Below, one piece after another: positions 1 through 5,391 of a stretch of DNA of 9,813 nucleotides. Under the pieces are notes generated by a model. The model did not search any database. It saw nothing but the letters and a program-made list of their open reading frames with translations, and had not been told where the DNA came from. Source of the DNA: Candidatus Cryptobacteroides faecihippi (GTDB taxonomy: Bacteria; Bacteroidota; Bacteroidia; Bacteroidales; UBA932); assembly GCA_018066065.1 (NCBI GenBank), contig JAGHSC010000112.1, positions 1-9,813 on the forward strand. Direction: 5' to 3'. The translations under genes were made by a program, and so were the position numbers. Position 1 is the first letter of the stretch; every line of letters starts with the position of its first letter.

Positions 1-775
1 GGTCAACGAATACACCGTAGTTGGTGATGTTCTTGACAGTACCCTCGAGGATCTGACCCTTCTCAAGCTTGCTGATAAGCTCAGCCCTGCGTGCCTCCTG
101 CTCTGCCTCGAGGAGAGCCTTGTGGGAAACGACGACATTGCGGAACTCCTGGTTGATCTTGACGATCTTGAAGTCCATGGTCTGGTTGACGAATGCATCG
201 TAGTCACGGATAGGCTTGATGTCGATCTGTGAACCTGGGAGGAATGCCTCGATTCCGAATACGTCGACGATCATACCACCCTTTGTACGGGTCTTGATGA
301 AGCCCTTGACGATTTCGTCGGCAGCGCAAGCCTCGTTGACTCTGTCCCAAGACTTGAGGGCGCGTGCCTTCTTGTGTGAAAGGATGAGCTGGCCCTTCCT
401 GTCCTCTGCGGACTCTACATAGACCTCTACCTTGTCACCAACCTTGAGCTCAGGGTTGTAACGGAACTCAGGAGCCTGGATGACACCCTCGCCCTTGTAA
501 CCTATGTTGACGATCACCTCTCTCTTTGAGATAGCTGAGACAACACCCTCTACCACTTCGTTCTCGACGACCTTTGAGAGAGTCTGGTCATAAGCTGCCT
601 CGATTGAGGACTTGTCAGAGCTGCCATAGATCTCGGCGTTGCCTTCGAAGGCATCCCAGTCGAAATCCTCTGGAGCCACTGATGCGTTGAGGGAAGACTT
701 CTTCACCTCTTTTGCTGCTGGAGCTACAGGAGCTGCCTGTGCCTCCTCAGCGACGATCTTTGTTTCTTCTGCCAT
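1..775 (-). CDS. rpsA: 30S ribosomal protein S1, N-terminal part (cut by window edge)
   Basis: Ribosomal protein S1 binds mRNA on the small ribosomal subunit and helps start translation. Reading leftward from the ATG at 773-775, 258 codons are open to the window edge with no stop. After an acidic, Ala-rich N-terminal tail (about residues 1-65) comes a first S1 (OB-fold) repeat at about 72-136, ending in LILSHKKA. A second runs from about 155 to 220 (GGMIVDVFGIEAFLPGSQ, ending VVVSHKA), and a third begins near 240 (EGTVKNITNYGVFVD). Repeated S1 modules ending in an (L/V)SHK-like motif are the hallmark of the protein. The start is chosen because homology fits directly and an A/T-rich leader without Shine-Dalgarno precedes it, which is normal in Bacteroidota. 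It is the last gene of the leftward row and has its own strong promoter at 864-894. The remaining repeats lie outside the window. Confidence 0.97.
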   Translation of the reverse strand, partial: MAEETKIVAEEAQAAPVAPAAKEVKKSSLNASVAPEDFDWDAFEGNAEIYGSSDKSSIEAAYDQTLSKVVENEVVEGVVSAISKREVIVNIGYKGEGVIQAPEFRYNPELKVGDKVEVYVESAEDRKGQLILSHKKARALKSWDRVNEACAADEIVKGFIKTRTKGGMIVDVFGIEAFLPGSQIDIKPIRDYDAFVNQTMDFKIVKINQEFRNVVVSHKALLEAEQEARRAELISKLEKGQILEGTVKNITNYGVFVD

Positions 776-841
776 AATGGTAATGATAAGATAACTAGTT
801 GTTTAACAATATTTTTGTGCCCGACCGCATGCAATCCGAAG

Positions 842-862
842 ACGCCTTTGGCCGAAAAGCGT
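842..862 (-). repeat. 8-bp hairpin near the rpsA transcription start
   Basis: On the minus strand the arms ACGCTTTT and AAAGGCGT flank a 5-base loop (CGGCC), giving eight pairs including one G-U. The hairpin lies just downstream of the rpsA -7 element, around the expected transcription start. No U-run follows it, so it is a poor intrinsic terminator for corA. Its role is unknown: it could shape the 5' end of the rpsA mRNA or be coincidental. Confidence 0.4.
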
Positions 863-863
863 G

Positions 864-894
864 CAAAGATACTCAAAAAACTCTGATTTACAAA
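864..894 (-). promoter_or_regulatory. rpsA promoter, Bacteroidota type (TTTG-N19-TATCTTTG)
   Basis: On the minus strand TTTG at 891-894 (the -33 element) is followed after exactly 19 bases by TATCTTTG at 864-871 (the -7 element). This matches the Bacteroidota primary-sigma consensus TTTG-N19-21-TAnnTTTG and is the best promoter in the window. Transcription should begin around 857-860, leaving a leader of roughly 80 nt before the rpsA ATG. The promoter lies just beyond the corA stop codon. Confidence 0.8.
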
Positions 895-910
895 GAGAAA
901 GAGTCCAAAA

Positions 911-1858
911 TCAGAACATCTTCTTTTTCCTGAAGAGATAGATGACGACTCCAACCGTGACAAGCATGAAGACGATCAGGCCGACCCACGCCCAGGAGCT
1001 CTCCATGAACGGAAGCGGGACGTTCATTCCGTAGAAGCTTGTGACCAGCGTAGGAGGCATGAGAAGCACTGAGACCAGGGTGAAGATCTTCATGATGTTG
1101 TTCTGGTCCAGGTTGATGAGACCGACAACGGTTTCCTGGAGATACTCGAGCCTCTCGAAGCTGAAGTTCGTGTGGTTGATGAGCGAAGTGATGTCCTGGA
1201 GGATGATGTTGAAGCGGGACTGAAGTTCCTGAGGGTACTTGTCGCTCTTCATGAGGTTGCCGATCAGCCTCTGCTTGTCCACGATGTTCTCACGGACTGT
1301 CATCGTGTTCTCCTGCAGCTGGTTGATGTCGATGAGGAAGTCCTCGTTGATGTCCTCTCTCTGGTTGATCCTCTTGCCGTACTGCGCAATCTCCTTGCTC
1401 ATGAGCTCGATCATGTCGGCATCGAGGTCGACACGCTGATCCATGATGCTGGCGAAGATGGAATAGCCGGTCGGGAAGAGCTGAGGCATGACGAACACCT
1501 TTCTCTGCAGTTCGGTGAAACTGCGGAGCGGGACATCCCTCAATGTTGTAAGGCAGCCGCCGACAAAGATGAAGGAGACAGCCTCCATCGAATACCCGTC
1601 AGGGCCTGGCATGAGGAAGTTGGTGTTGGCAAAGATGGCATTCTCAGTCTCCGAAAAGCGGGAAGAACTCTCGATCTCCTCGGCCTGCGCACGGCTCTGG
1701 ATCTCTTCACCGAGGAAATCATCGACTGTATGCTTTTCATCACTGGTAGGAGAAAGAAGATCGATCCAGAGGACATCTGCCCTTTTGATTCTGGAAAGCT
1801 CCGTTTCTGACTGTGCTACCAACAGCTTGTCTTTCTGTCTGTAGAAGATCGCAATCAT
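911..1858 (-). CDS. corA: CorA family divalent cation (Mg2+/Co2+) transporter
   Basis: CorA proteins are homopentameric inner-membrane channels that admit Mg2+ and often Co2+ or Ni2+. The 315-residue length is normal. The large cytoplasmic N-terminal part ends in a long helical region (about 145-255), which forms the funnel and stalk helix. Two membrane segments follow at about 258-276 and 289-308. The signature YGMN lies at 276-279 immediately after the first membrane helix, where it forms the selectivity entrance. The C-terminus is basic (RKKKMF), as usual for the cytoplasmic side. The ATG at 1856-1858 is the most upstream sensible start, with no Shine-Dalgarno. A promoter at 1938-1967 serves it, and mntP lies just upstream in the same direction, so two metal-cation transporters are adjacent. 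Family assignment is firm; which ion it prefers cannot be read from the sequence. Confidence 0.95.
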   Translation of the reverse strand: MIAIFYRQKDKLLVAQSETELSRIKRADVLWIDLLSPTSDEKHTVDDFLGEEIQSRAQAEEIESSSRFSETENAIFANTNFLMPGPDGYSMEAVSFIFVGGCLTTLRDVPLRSFTELQRKVFVMPQLFPTGYSIFASIMDQRVDLDADMIELMSKEIAQYGKRINQREDINEDFLIDINQLQENTMTVRENIVDKQRLIGNLMKSDKYPQELQSRFNIILQDITSLINHTNFSFERLEYLQETVVGLINLDQNNIMKIFTLVSVLLMPPTLVTSFYGMNVPLPFMESSWAWVGLIVFMLVTVGVVIYLFRKKKMF

Positions 1859-1866
1859 ATTCTTCC

Positions 1867-1944
1867 ATTTTTGCCGGGACCCATTGATCCTCAGGGTTAT
1901 ACATCAAACCGCTGACATTACGGAGAAGTCAGTCCGGCAAAAAT
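1867..1944. repeat. 11-bp perfect inverted repeat in the corA leader/promoter
   Basis: ATTTTTGCCGG at 1867-1877 and CCGGCAAAAAT at 1934-1944 are perfect reverse complements separated by 56 bases. The distal arm covers the corA -7 element (1938-1945) and the proximal arm ends 8 bases before the corA start codon. Most of the distal arm lies upstream of the expected transcription start, so the repeat more likely acts as DNA, as a two-site operator, than as an RNA hairpin. Confidence 0.55.
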
Positions 1945-1967
1945 AGGCAGATTTTTCCTAAAAACAA
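1938..1967 (-). promoter_or_regulatory. Predicted corA promoter (TTG-N19-TATTTTTG)
   Basis: On the minus strand TATTTTTG at 1938-1945 fits the Bacteroidota -7 consensus TAnnTTTG. A TTG at 1965-1967 lies 19 bases upstream as a partial -33 element. Transcription would start around 1930, giving a leader of about 70 nt before corA. A small stem, CTGAC/GTCAG (1912-1916 with 1928-1932), lies at the start of this leader. The promoter sits in the 120-base gap after the mntP stop. Confidence 0.6.
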
Positions 1968-1978
1968 GAAGATGAACG

Positions 1979-2536
1979 CTAAATGAAGTCAAAAAGGATG
2001 TTCAAGCCAATGAATATCAGCACTGCGCCGCCCATCACCTCAGCGACCCTTCCGAAGCGGCGGCCGACCCTCTGTCCCCAGAACATGCCCGCGATGACAG
2101 AGAGAATGGTGACGAACAGGACGGCGACGATGTCTGCTGCGACCTCGGCATGCGGAGTCTTTCCCATCGAGAGGCTGATGCCGACGGCAAACGCATCGAT
2201 GCTTGTGGCAACCCCGCCGACGATCACATTCCGGAGCCCGTTCAGGTCCCTTACCTCGCTTTCGTCGGAAAAAGCCTCGACGATCATGCTGCCGCCCACA
2301 TAGAGAAGCAGGAGGAAGCCGATCACGTCCGCCACCTTCTCGACATAGCCGACAAAGAGATCGGCGAAGGCCCAGCCCACAAGCATGAGCAGGGACTGGA
2401 TGACACCGAACGCAATGGCGATCGGGGCCACCTTCCGCCAGCTGATGCTGTCAAGGGTCACGCTGGAACACGTCGAGACTGCAAAGCAGTCCGCGCAGAG
2501 GGAGATTGCAAGCAGTATTGCACCAAGGATCATCAT
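1979..2536 (-). CDS. mntP: MntP family manganese efflux pump
   Basis: MntP is a small inner-membrane exporter that protects cells from excess Mn2+. The 185-residue protein has six hydrophobic segments arranged as two similar halves. Each half carries the family's conserved acidic motif: LCADCFAVS near residue 16 and TSIDAFAVGISL near residue 114. The GGSMIVEAF stretch (81-89) and the C-terminal MGGAVLIFIGLNIL (168-181) also match the family. Its ATG at 2534-2536 overlaps the recR stop (ATGA), pointing to translational coupling; a second ATG directly follows and could be used instead. No yybP-ykoY manganese riboswitch can precede it, since upstream is recR coding sequence, so expression probably follows recR. 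It ends in TAG, followed by the corA promoter region. Confidence 0.93.
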   Translation of the reverse strand: MMILGAILLAISLCADCFAVSTCSSVTLDSISWRKVAPIAIAFGVIQSLLMLVGWAFADLFVGYVEKVADVIGFLLLLYVGGSMIVEAFSDESEVRDLNGLRNVIVGGVATSIDAFAVGISLSMGKTPHAEVAADIVAVLFVTILSVIAGMFWGQRVGRRFGRVAEVMGGAVLIFIGLNILFDFI

Positions 2537-3168
2537 GGCTTGAATATCTGTCTGTTGGTGATTGAGCGGCCAAGGGTGAGTTCATCCGCATATTCAAGGT
2601 CATCGCCGAAGCCGAGTCCTCTCGCAAGGGAAGAGACCTTGACTCCGAATGATGAGATCTGGCGGTAGATGTAGAACGAGGTGGTCTCACCCTCGACATC
2701 TCCGCTCAAGGCAAGGATGACTTCCACGTCCGATGCATTTCCAGATGCCGCAAGGGTCCCTACCCTGCTCACAAGGCGCGAGACCGTGATGTCGCCCGGG
2801 CCGACTCCATTGATAGGTGAGATGATGCCTCCGAGCACATGGTAGACGCCATGGTACTGTCCGGTGTTCTCGATGCTCATCACGTCCCTCACGCTTTCCA
2901 CGACACAGATTGTCCTGAAGTCACGCGAGCGGTCGGAGCAGATCGAGCATGTCTCCTCGTCGGAGATCATCGAACATTCCTTGCAGTAGCGGACCTCATC
3001 CCTGAGCCTGACGATGGAGTCTGCGAAATGATGGACATTCTCCTGCGGCTGCCTGAGCAGATGCAGGGCAAGCCTCAGGGCGCTCCTCTTGCCGACTCCC
3101 GGAAGGGAGCCGATTGCCTGGACTGCGTCCTCGAGAAGTCTGGATGGGTATCTCTCAGAGAATGGCAT
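2533..3168 (-). CDS. recR: Recombination mediator protein RecR
   Basis: RecR works with RecO (and RecF) to load RecA onto SSB-coated single-stranded DNA during gap repair. The 211-residue protein shows the family's standard order. A helix-hairpin-helix with PGVGKRSALRLALHLL lies at 23-38. A C4 zinc finger uses C62, C65, C74 and C77. A Toprim domain runs from about 84 to 178 (ICVVESVRDVMSIE, then LGGIISPINGVGPGDI). A C-terminal segment contains ARGLGFG and LEYADELTLGRSI (182-203). All four zinc ligands are present, so it looks intact. Start ATG at 3166-3168, with a TATCTTTG -7 element about 30 bases upstream. It overlaps mntP by 4 bases downstream and is divergent from the SGNH hydrolase gene. 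Confidence 0.97.
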   Translation of the reverse strand: MPFSERYPSRLLEDAVQAIGSLPGVGKRSALRLALHLLRQPQENVHHFADSIVRLRDEVRYCKECSMISDEETCSICSDRSRDFRTICVVESVRDVMSIENTGQYHGVYHVLGGIISPINGVGPGDITVSRLVSRVGTLAASGNASDVEVILALSGDVEGETTSFYIYRQISSFGVKVSSLARGLGFGDDLEYADELTLGRSITNRQIFKP

Positions 3169-3198
3169 CGTTCTTTGGGGAAATCAAAAACACTCACG

Positions 3199-3206
3199 CA
3201 AAGATA
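3199..3206 (-). promoter_or_regulatory. Predicted recR(-mntP) promoter -7 element TATCTTTG
   Basis: On the minus strand TATCTTTG matches TAnnTTTG exactly and lies 30 bases upstream of the recR ATG, a suitable distance for a short leader. It has the same eight bases as the rpsA -7 element. No TTTG is found at the expected -33 spacing, so the call rests on the -7 element and its position. Confidence 0.6.
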
Positions 3207-3226
3207 GTACAAATAGTTTTTATTGC

Positions 3227-3234
3227 TATATTTG
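3227..3234 (+). promoter_or_regulatory. Predicted promoter -7 element TATATTTG for the SGNH hydrolase gene
   Basis: TATATTTG fits the Bacteroidota -7 consensus and lies 21 bases before the ATG at 3256, so the leader would be very short. No -33 TTTG is seen. With the recR -7 element at 3199-3206, this 87-base gap holds two divergent promoters about 20 bases apart. Confidence 0.5.
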
Positions 3235-3255
3235 AGGTAAACAAGATAACCAGGC

Positions 3256-3948
3256 ATGAAAAAGATTCTTCTCACCGCAGCGATGCTGCTCACAATGATG
3301 GCCATTTCGCTGAATGCACAGGAAAAGGAATGGCCGAACTATGCCAGATACGCCAAAAGCAACAAGGAAATACTTGAAGCACAGGCAAATGGCGCAAAGA
3401 AGCCACTTGCGGTACTTATGGGTGATTCCATCACTGACGGATGGTATCCTTCCGACAAGGCATTCTTCGAAGAGCACAACCTCGTCGGCAGGGGCATCAG
3501 CGGCCAGTGCACCTCGCACATGCTTGCAAGGTTCCAGAGGGACGTCGTCGACCTCCATCCGAAGTACGTCGTGATCCTCGCCGGAATCAATGACATCGCC
3601 CTCAACAACGGATTCTCCAGCAAGGAGAACGCCCTTGGAAACATCATCTCGATGTGCCAGATCGCCAAGCAGAACAAGATCAAGGTCATCCTCTGCTCCA
3701 CCACACCCGCAGACAGGTTCAGCTGGAGACCGGAGATAAAGGACGTCCTCGAGCAGTCCACATGGCTCAATGCCGCCATCAAGGATTACGCAGCGAAGAA
3801 CCACATCAGGTTTGCCGACTATGCCGCTGCCCTCTGCAACGACAAGGGCGCGACCGACGCAAAGTACTCAAAGGACTCAGTCCATCCGAACCTCGAGGGG
3901 TACAAGATAATGGAGAGCGTCCTTCTGGAAGCCCTCCACATCAGATAG
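3256..3948 (+). CDS. Secreted SGNH/GDSL-family lipase/esterase (acylhydrolase)
   Basis: SGNH hydrolases cleave ester bonds in lipids, acetylated sugars or similar substrates; the substrate here is not evident. The 230-residue product begins with a signal peptide (about 1-21, cut after SLNA) and no lipobox, so it should be periplasmic or secreted. All catalytic blocks are present: block I GDSITDGW (56-63, nucleophile Ser58), block II Gly in VGRGISG (77-83), block III GIND (110-113, oxyanion Asn112) and block V DSVHP (207-211, Asp207 and His210). The length is that of a single-domain platelet-activating-factor-acetylhydrolase-like member. It stands alone between divergent recR and convergent pnuC, so neighbours do not suggest a substrate. 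Carbohydrate O-deacetylation is common among Bacteroidota relatives, but that is inference. Confidence 0.92.
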   Translation: MKKILLTAAMLLTMMAISLNAQEKEWPNYARYAKSNKEILEAQANGAKKPLAVLMGDSITDGWYPSDKAFFEEHNLVGRGISGQCTSHMLARFQRDVVDLHPKYVVILAGINDIALNNGFSSKENALGNIISMCQIAKQNKIKVILCSTTPADRFSWRPEIKDVLEQSTWLNAAIKDYAAKNHIRFADYAAALCNDKGATDAKYSKDSVHPNLEGYKIMESVLLEALHIR

Positions 3949-3965
3949 CATATTTCCAGCCTCAC

Positions 3966-4556
3966 TCAGGCAACATAGACACCATTCCTGCGCCAGTGGA
4001 CAAGTCCGACCACTGACGAGATGGTGTATGCCAGGTAGAGAAGCGACATCCAGAACATGCCTGTCATCGCACAAAGCACGATGAGCAGGAGGTCCGAGAC
4101 GATCCAGATGATCCAATGAGGAAGGTAAGCCTTTGCAAGCCAGTAGGTTCCGACGATGCTCATCATAGCGACCACCGCATCCCATACAGTCTCGGTGTCA
4201 TTAAGGAAGGAGAGCAGCGCAATCAGGCCGGCAAGCCCGGCCAGGAAGACGGCGGCACTCCAGGCAATGATCCCGGGCGTCAGCCTGCTCAAGTGGACAG
4301 CCGATGAGGAAGCGCTCTCCATGGCAAGCGAATCAGAATACTTCTTCCACTGGTACAGCCCCCACAGGGACATGAAGACATAGTAGATGTTGAGCCCCAT
4401 CGAAGCCCAGAGGCCCTGGATGGCGAAGGAGACTGCACAACCAATCCCGGAAGCAATGCCGAAGTACCACATCGAGTTCTTCTGCATGACCTCCAGGATG
4501 ATGTAAGGGATACCCGTCACCAGGGCGAATATCTCTATCGCCTTGACGGTGTCCAT
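3966..4556 (-). CDS. pnuC: PnuC family nicotinamide riboside (or related vitamin) transporter
   Basis: PnuC proteins are inner-membrane facilitators that import vitamin precursors, classically nicotinamide riboside for NAD synthesis; relatives import thiamine or riboflavin. The 196-residue protein has about seven hydrophobic segments. Family features include YIILEVMQKNSMWYFGIASG (19-38), LNIYYVFMSLWGLYQWKK (55-72) with its aromatic transport motif, and the C-terminal block from GTYWLAKAYLPHWIIWIVSD (136-155) to SSVVGLVHWRRN (180-191). Its ATG lies 9 bases after the fklB stop, so the two are probably one transcript. No thiamine or other riboswitch is visible before it and no nicotinamide riboside kinase adjoins it, so substrate is uncertain. 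It is convergent with the SGNH gene, with only 17 bases between stops. Confidence 0.88.
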   Translation of the reverse strand: MDTVKAIEIFALVTGIPYIILEVMQKNSMWYFGIASGIGCAVSFAIQGLWASMGLNIYYVFMSLWGLYQWKKYSDSLAMESASSSAVHLSRLTPGIIAWSAAVFLAGLAGLIALLSFLNDTETVWDAVVAMMSIVGTYWLAKAYLPHWIIWIVSDLLLIVLCAMTGMFWMSLLYLAYTISSVVGLVHWRRNGVYVA

Positions 4557-4565
4557 GGACCCGGA

Positions 4566-5171
4566 TTAAAGGACCTTGATGACCTCTACCTTGAAGATGA
4601 GGGCTGAATATGGAGGGATGGAGCCGTGTGCCCCAGCCTCACCATAGGCAAGGTTGTAAGGGATGTAAAGCTCCCACTCGGCGCCTTCACCCATGAGCTG
4701 GAGAGCCTCGGTCCAACCCTTGATCACCTGGTTGACACCGAACTCGGCTGGTACTCCCCTCTTGTAGGAGCTGTCGAAGATCTGACCGTTGATGAAACGT
4801 CCCTCATAGTGGCACCTGACCGTGTCGGTCTTTCCGGCCATGCGGTCACTTCCCTCCTTGACGACCTTGTACTGAAGTCCGCTAGGGAGAACCACGACGC
4901 CTTCCTTCTTTGCATTCTCTGCAAGGAACTCCTCGCCTTCCTTCTTCCTTGCCTCACCGAGATTGGCAGCCTCGGCGGCCTGCTTCTCCTGCATTTCCTT
5001 GAAGAAGTTGTCGAGAAGCTGTCCAGCCTCCTCGAAATCGAGGGCAGGCATCTCGCCTGCAAGGCTTGCCTTGATGGCTGCGCCGAAATCTTCGACGTTG
5101 AGTTCAGTGACACCTGACTGAGCCAGGCTTGATGCGATGCTCATTCCGAGAGCGTATGAAAGCTTGTCCAT
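4566..5171 (-). CDS. fklB: FKBP-type peptidyl-prolyl cis-trans isomerase, FklB/FkpA-like
   Basis: This enzyme speeds cis-trans isomerisation of proline bonds and helps protein folding. The 201-residue product has the two-part Mip/FKBP22 plan. A helical N-terminal dimerisation region (about 1-88, beginning LSYALGMSIASSLAQSG) is followed by an FKBP domain (about 92-201). Active-pocket residues are recognisable: Tyr122 (CHYEGRF), Phe132-Asp133 (IFDSS), Val149-Ile150 and Trp153 (QVIKGW), Tyr176 (AYGEAG) and Phe193 (LIFKVEVIKV). There is no signal peptide or lipobox, so it is predicted cytoplasmic like E. coli FklB rather than periplasmic FkpA. The ATG at 5169-5171 follows a promoter with -7 element TAACTTTG (5198-5205). 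pnuC follows after 9 bases. The functional link between the two is unclear. Confidence 0.93.
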   Translation of the reverse strand: MDKLSYALGMSIASSLAQSGVTELNVEDFGAAIKASLAGEMPALDFEEAGQLLDNFFKEMQEKQAAEAANLGEARKKEGEEFLAENAKKEGVVVLPSGLQYKVVKEGSDRMAGKTDTVRCHYEGRFINGQIFDSSYKRGVPAEFGVNQVIKGWTEALQLMGEGAEWELYIPYNLAYGEAGAHGSIPPYSALIFKVEVIKVL

Positions 5172-5197
5172 TGTCTTTTGTTTTTATGAATAGGATG

Positions 5198-5205
5198 CAA
5201 AGTTA
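5198..5205 (-). promoter_or_regulatory. Predicted fklB(-pnuC) promoter -7 element TAACTTTG
   Basis: On the minus strand TAACTTTG matches TAnnTTTG and continues as GCATCC. It lies about 26 bases upstream of the fklB ATG. No TTTG is present at -33 spacing; that position falls on the btuB promoter's -7 element, so the two promoters overlap. Confidence 0.6.
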
Positions 5206-5217
5206 GAAACTATTTCA

Positions 5218-5225
5218 TAATTTTG
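5218..5225 (+). promoter_or_regulatory. Predicted btuB operon promoter -7 element TAATTTTG
   Basis: TAATTTTG matches TAnnTTTG and continues as GCATCC, the same six bases that follow the fklB -7 element on the other strand. A start near 5232 would place the first transcribed bases just before the riboswitch (from about 5239), which supports the call. No -33 TTTG is seen. Confidence 0.65.
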
Positions 5226-5238
5226 CATCCGAAACAAA

Positions 5239-5350
5239 GTTCCGGACTCTGGACCAGCGTCCAGACCAACAGGGAAACACGGTGAGAATCCGTGACAGTA
5301 CCCGCTGCTGTAAGTCCTCGACGAGGATAAGCCAGAAGGCCTGCCGGAAC
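5239..5350 (+). ncRNA. Cobalamin (B12) riboswitch aptamer
   Basis: This leader binds a cobalamin and lowers expression of the B12-uptake genes behind it. The conserved core is easy to read: ACAGGGAAACACGGTGAGAA (5270-5289), then TCCG, then ACAGTACCCGCTGCTGTAAG (5295-5314), and the 3' B12 box AGCCAGAAGGCCTGCC (5330-5345). Supporting stems are an outer GTTCCGG/CCGGAAC pair (5239-5245 with 5344-5350), TCTGGA/TCCAGA (5248-5253 with 5260-5265), ACAG/CTGT closing loop L5 (5295-5298 with 5308-5311), and TCCT/AGGA (5315-5318 with 5324-5327). It begins a few bases after the predicted start of transcription and ends 41 bases before the btuB start codon. The gene order behind it, receptor then propeller lipoprotein, independently fits B12 control. 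Confidence 0.95.
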
Positions 5351-5391
5351 GATGATAAGAGAACAACTGCGGGACAACAGGAGTCTATATC
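5351..5391 (+). promoter_or_regulatory. Riboswitch expression platform with Shine-Dalgarno for btuB
   Basis: GCGGG at 5369-5373 is complementary to CCCGC in riboswitch loop L5 (5301-5305), the expected L5-L13 kissing contact of cobalamin riboswitches. A weak stem CTG/CAG (5367-5369 with 5378-5380) could present it as a loop. Its 3' side overlaps AGGAG (5379-5383), a good Shine-Dalgarno sequence 8 bases before the GTG start. Cobalamin binding would therefore be expected to hide the ribosome site. No terminator hairpin with U-run is seen here, which favours translational control. Confidence 0.65.

Larger units (their letters stand above)
5193..5230. repeat. 9-bp inverted repeat spanning the fklB/btuB divergent promoters
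   Basis: GGATGCAAA at 5193-5201 and TTTGCATCC at 5222-5230 are perfect reverse complements with a 20-base spacer. Each arm contains the end of a TAnnTTTG -7 element and the bases running toward its transcription start. The two promoters are therefore nearly mirror images. The repeat may be an operator, or just two copies of a good start region. Confidence 0.6.

Noticed and set aside
1172..1810. 212-codon plus-strand open frame opposite corA
   Set aside because: It is antisense to a well-conserved CorA reading frame, has a low-complexity Asp/Val/Leu-rich product with no recognisable domain, and no promoter or start signal. Long antisense frames are expected in GC-rich coding DNA.
2150..2668. 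172-codon plus-strand frame opposite mntP and the end of recR
   Set aside because: It crosses two well-supported minus-strand genes and has no recognisable features.
2537..3255. yybP-ykoY manganese riboswitch upstream of mntP
   Set aside because: The sequence upstream of mntP is recR coding DNA. The recR leader is under 40 bases, too short, and carries no such motif.
3226..3804. 192-codon minus-strand open frame opposite the SGNH hydrolase gene
   Set aside because: The plus strand carries all SGNH catalytic motifs and a signal peptide. The antisense product resembles nothing and overlaps the promoter region.
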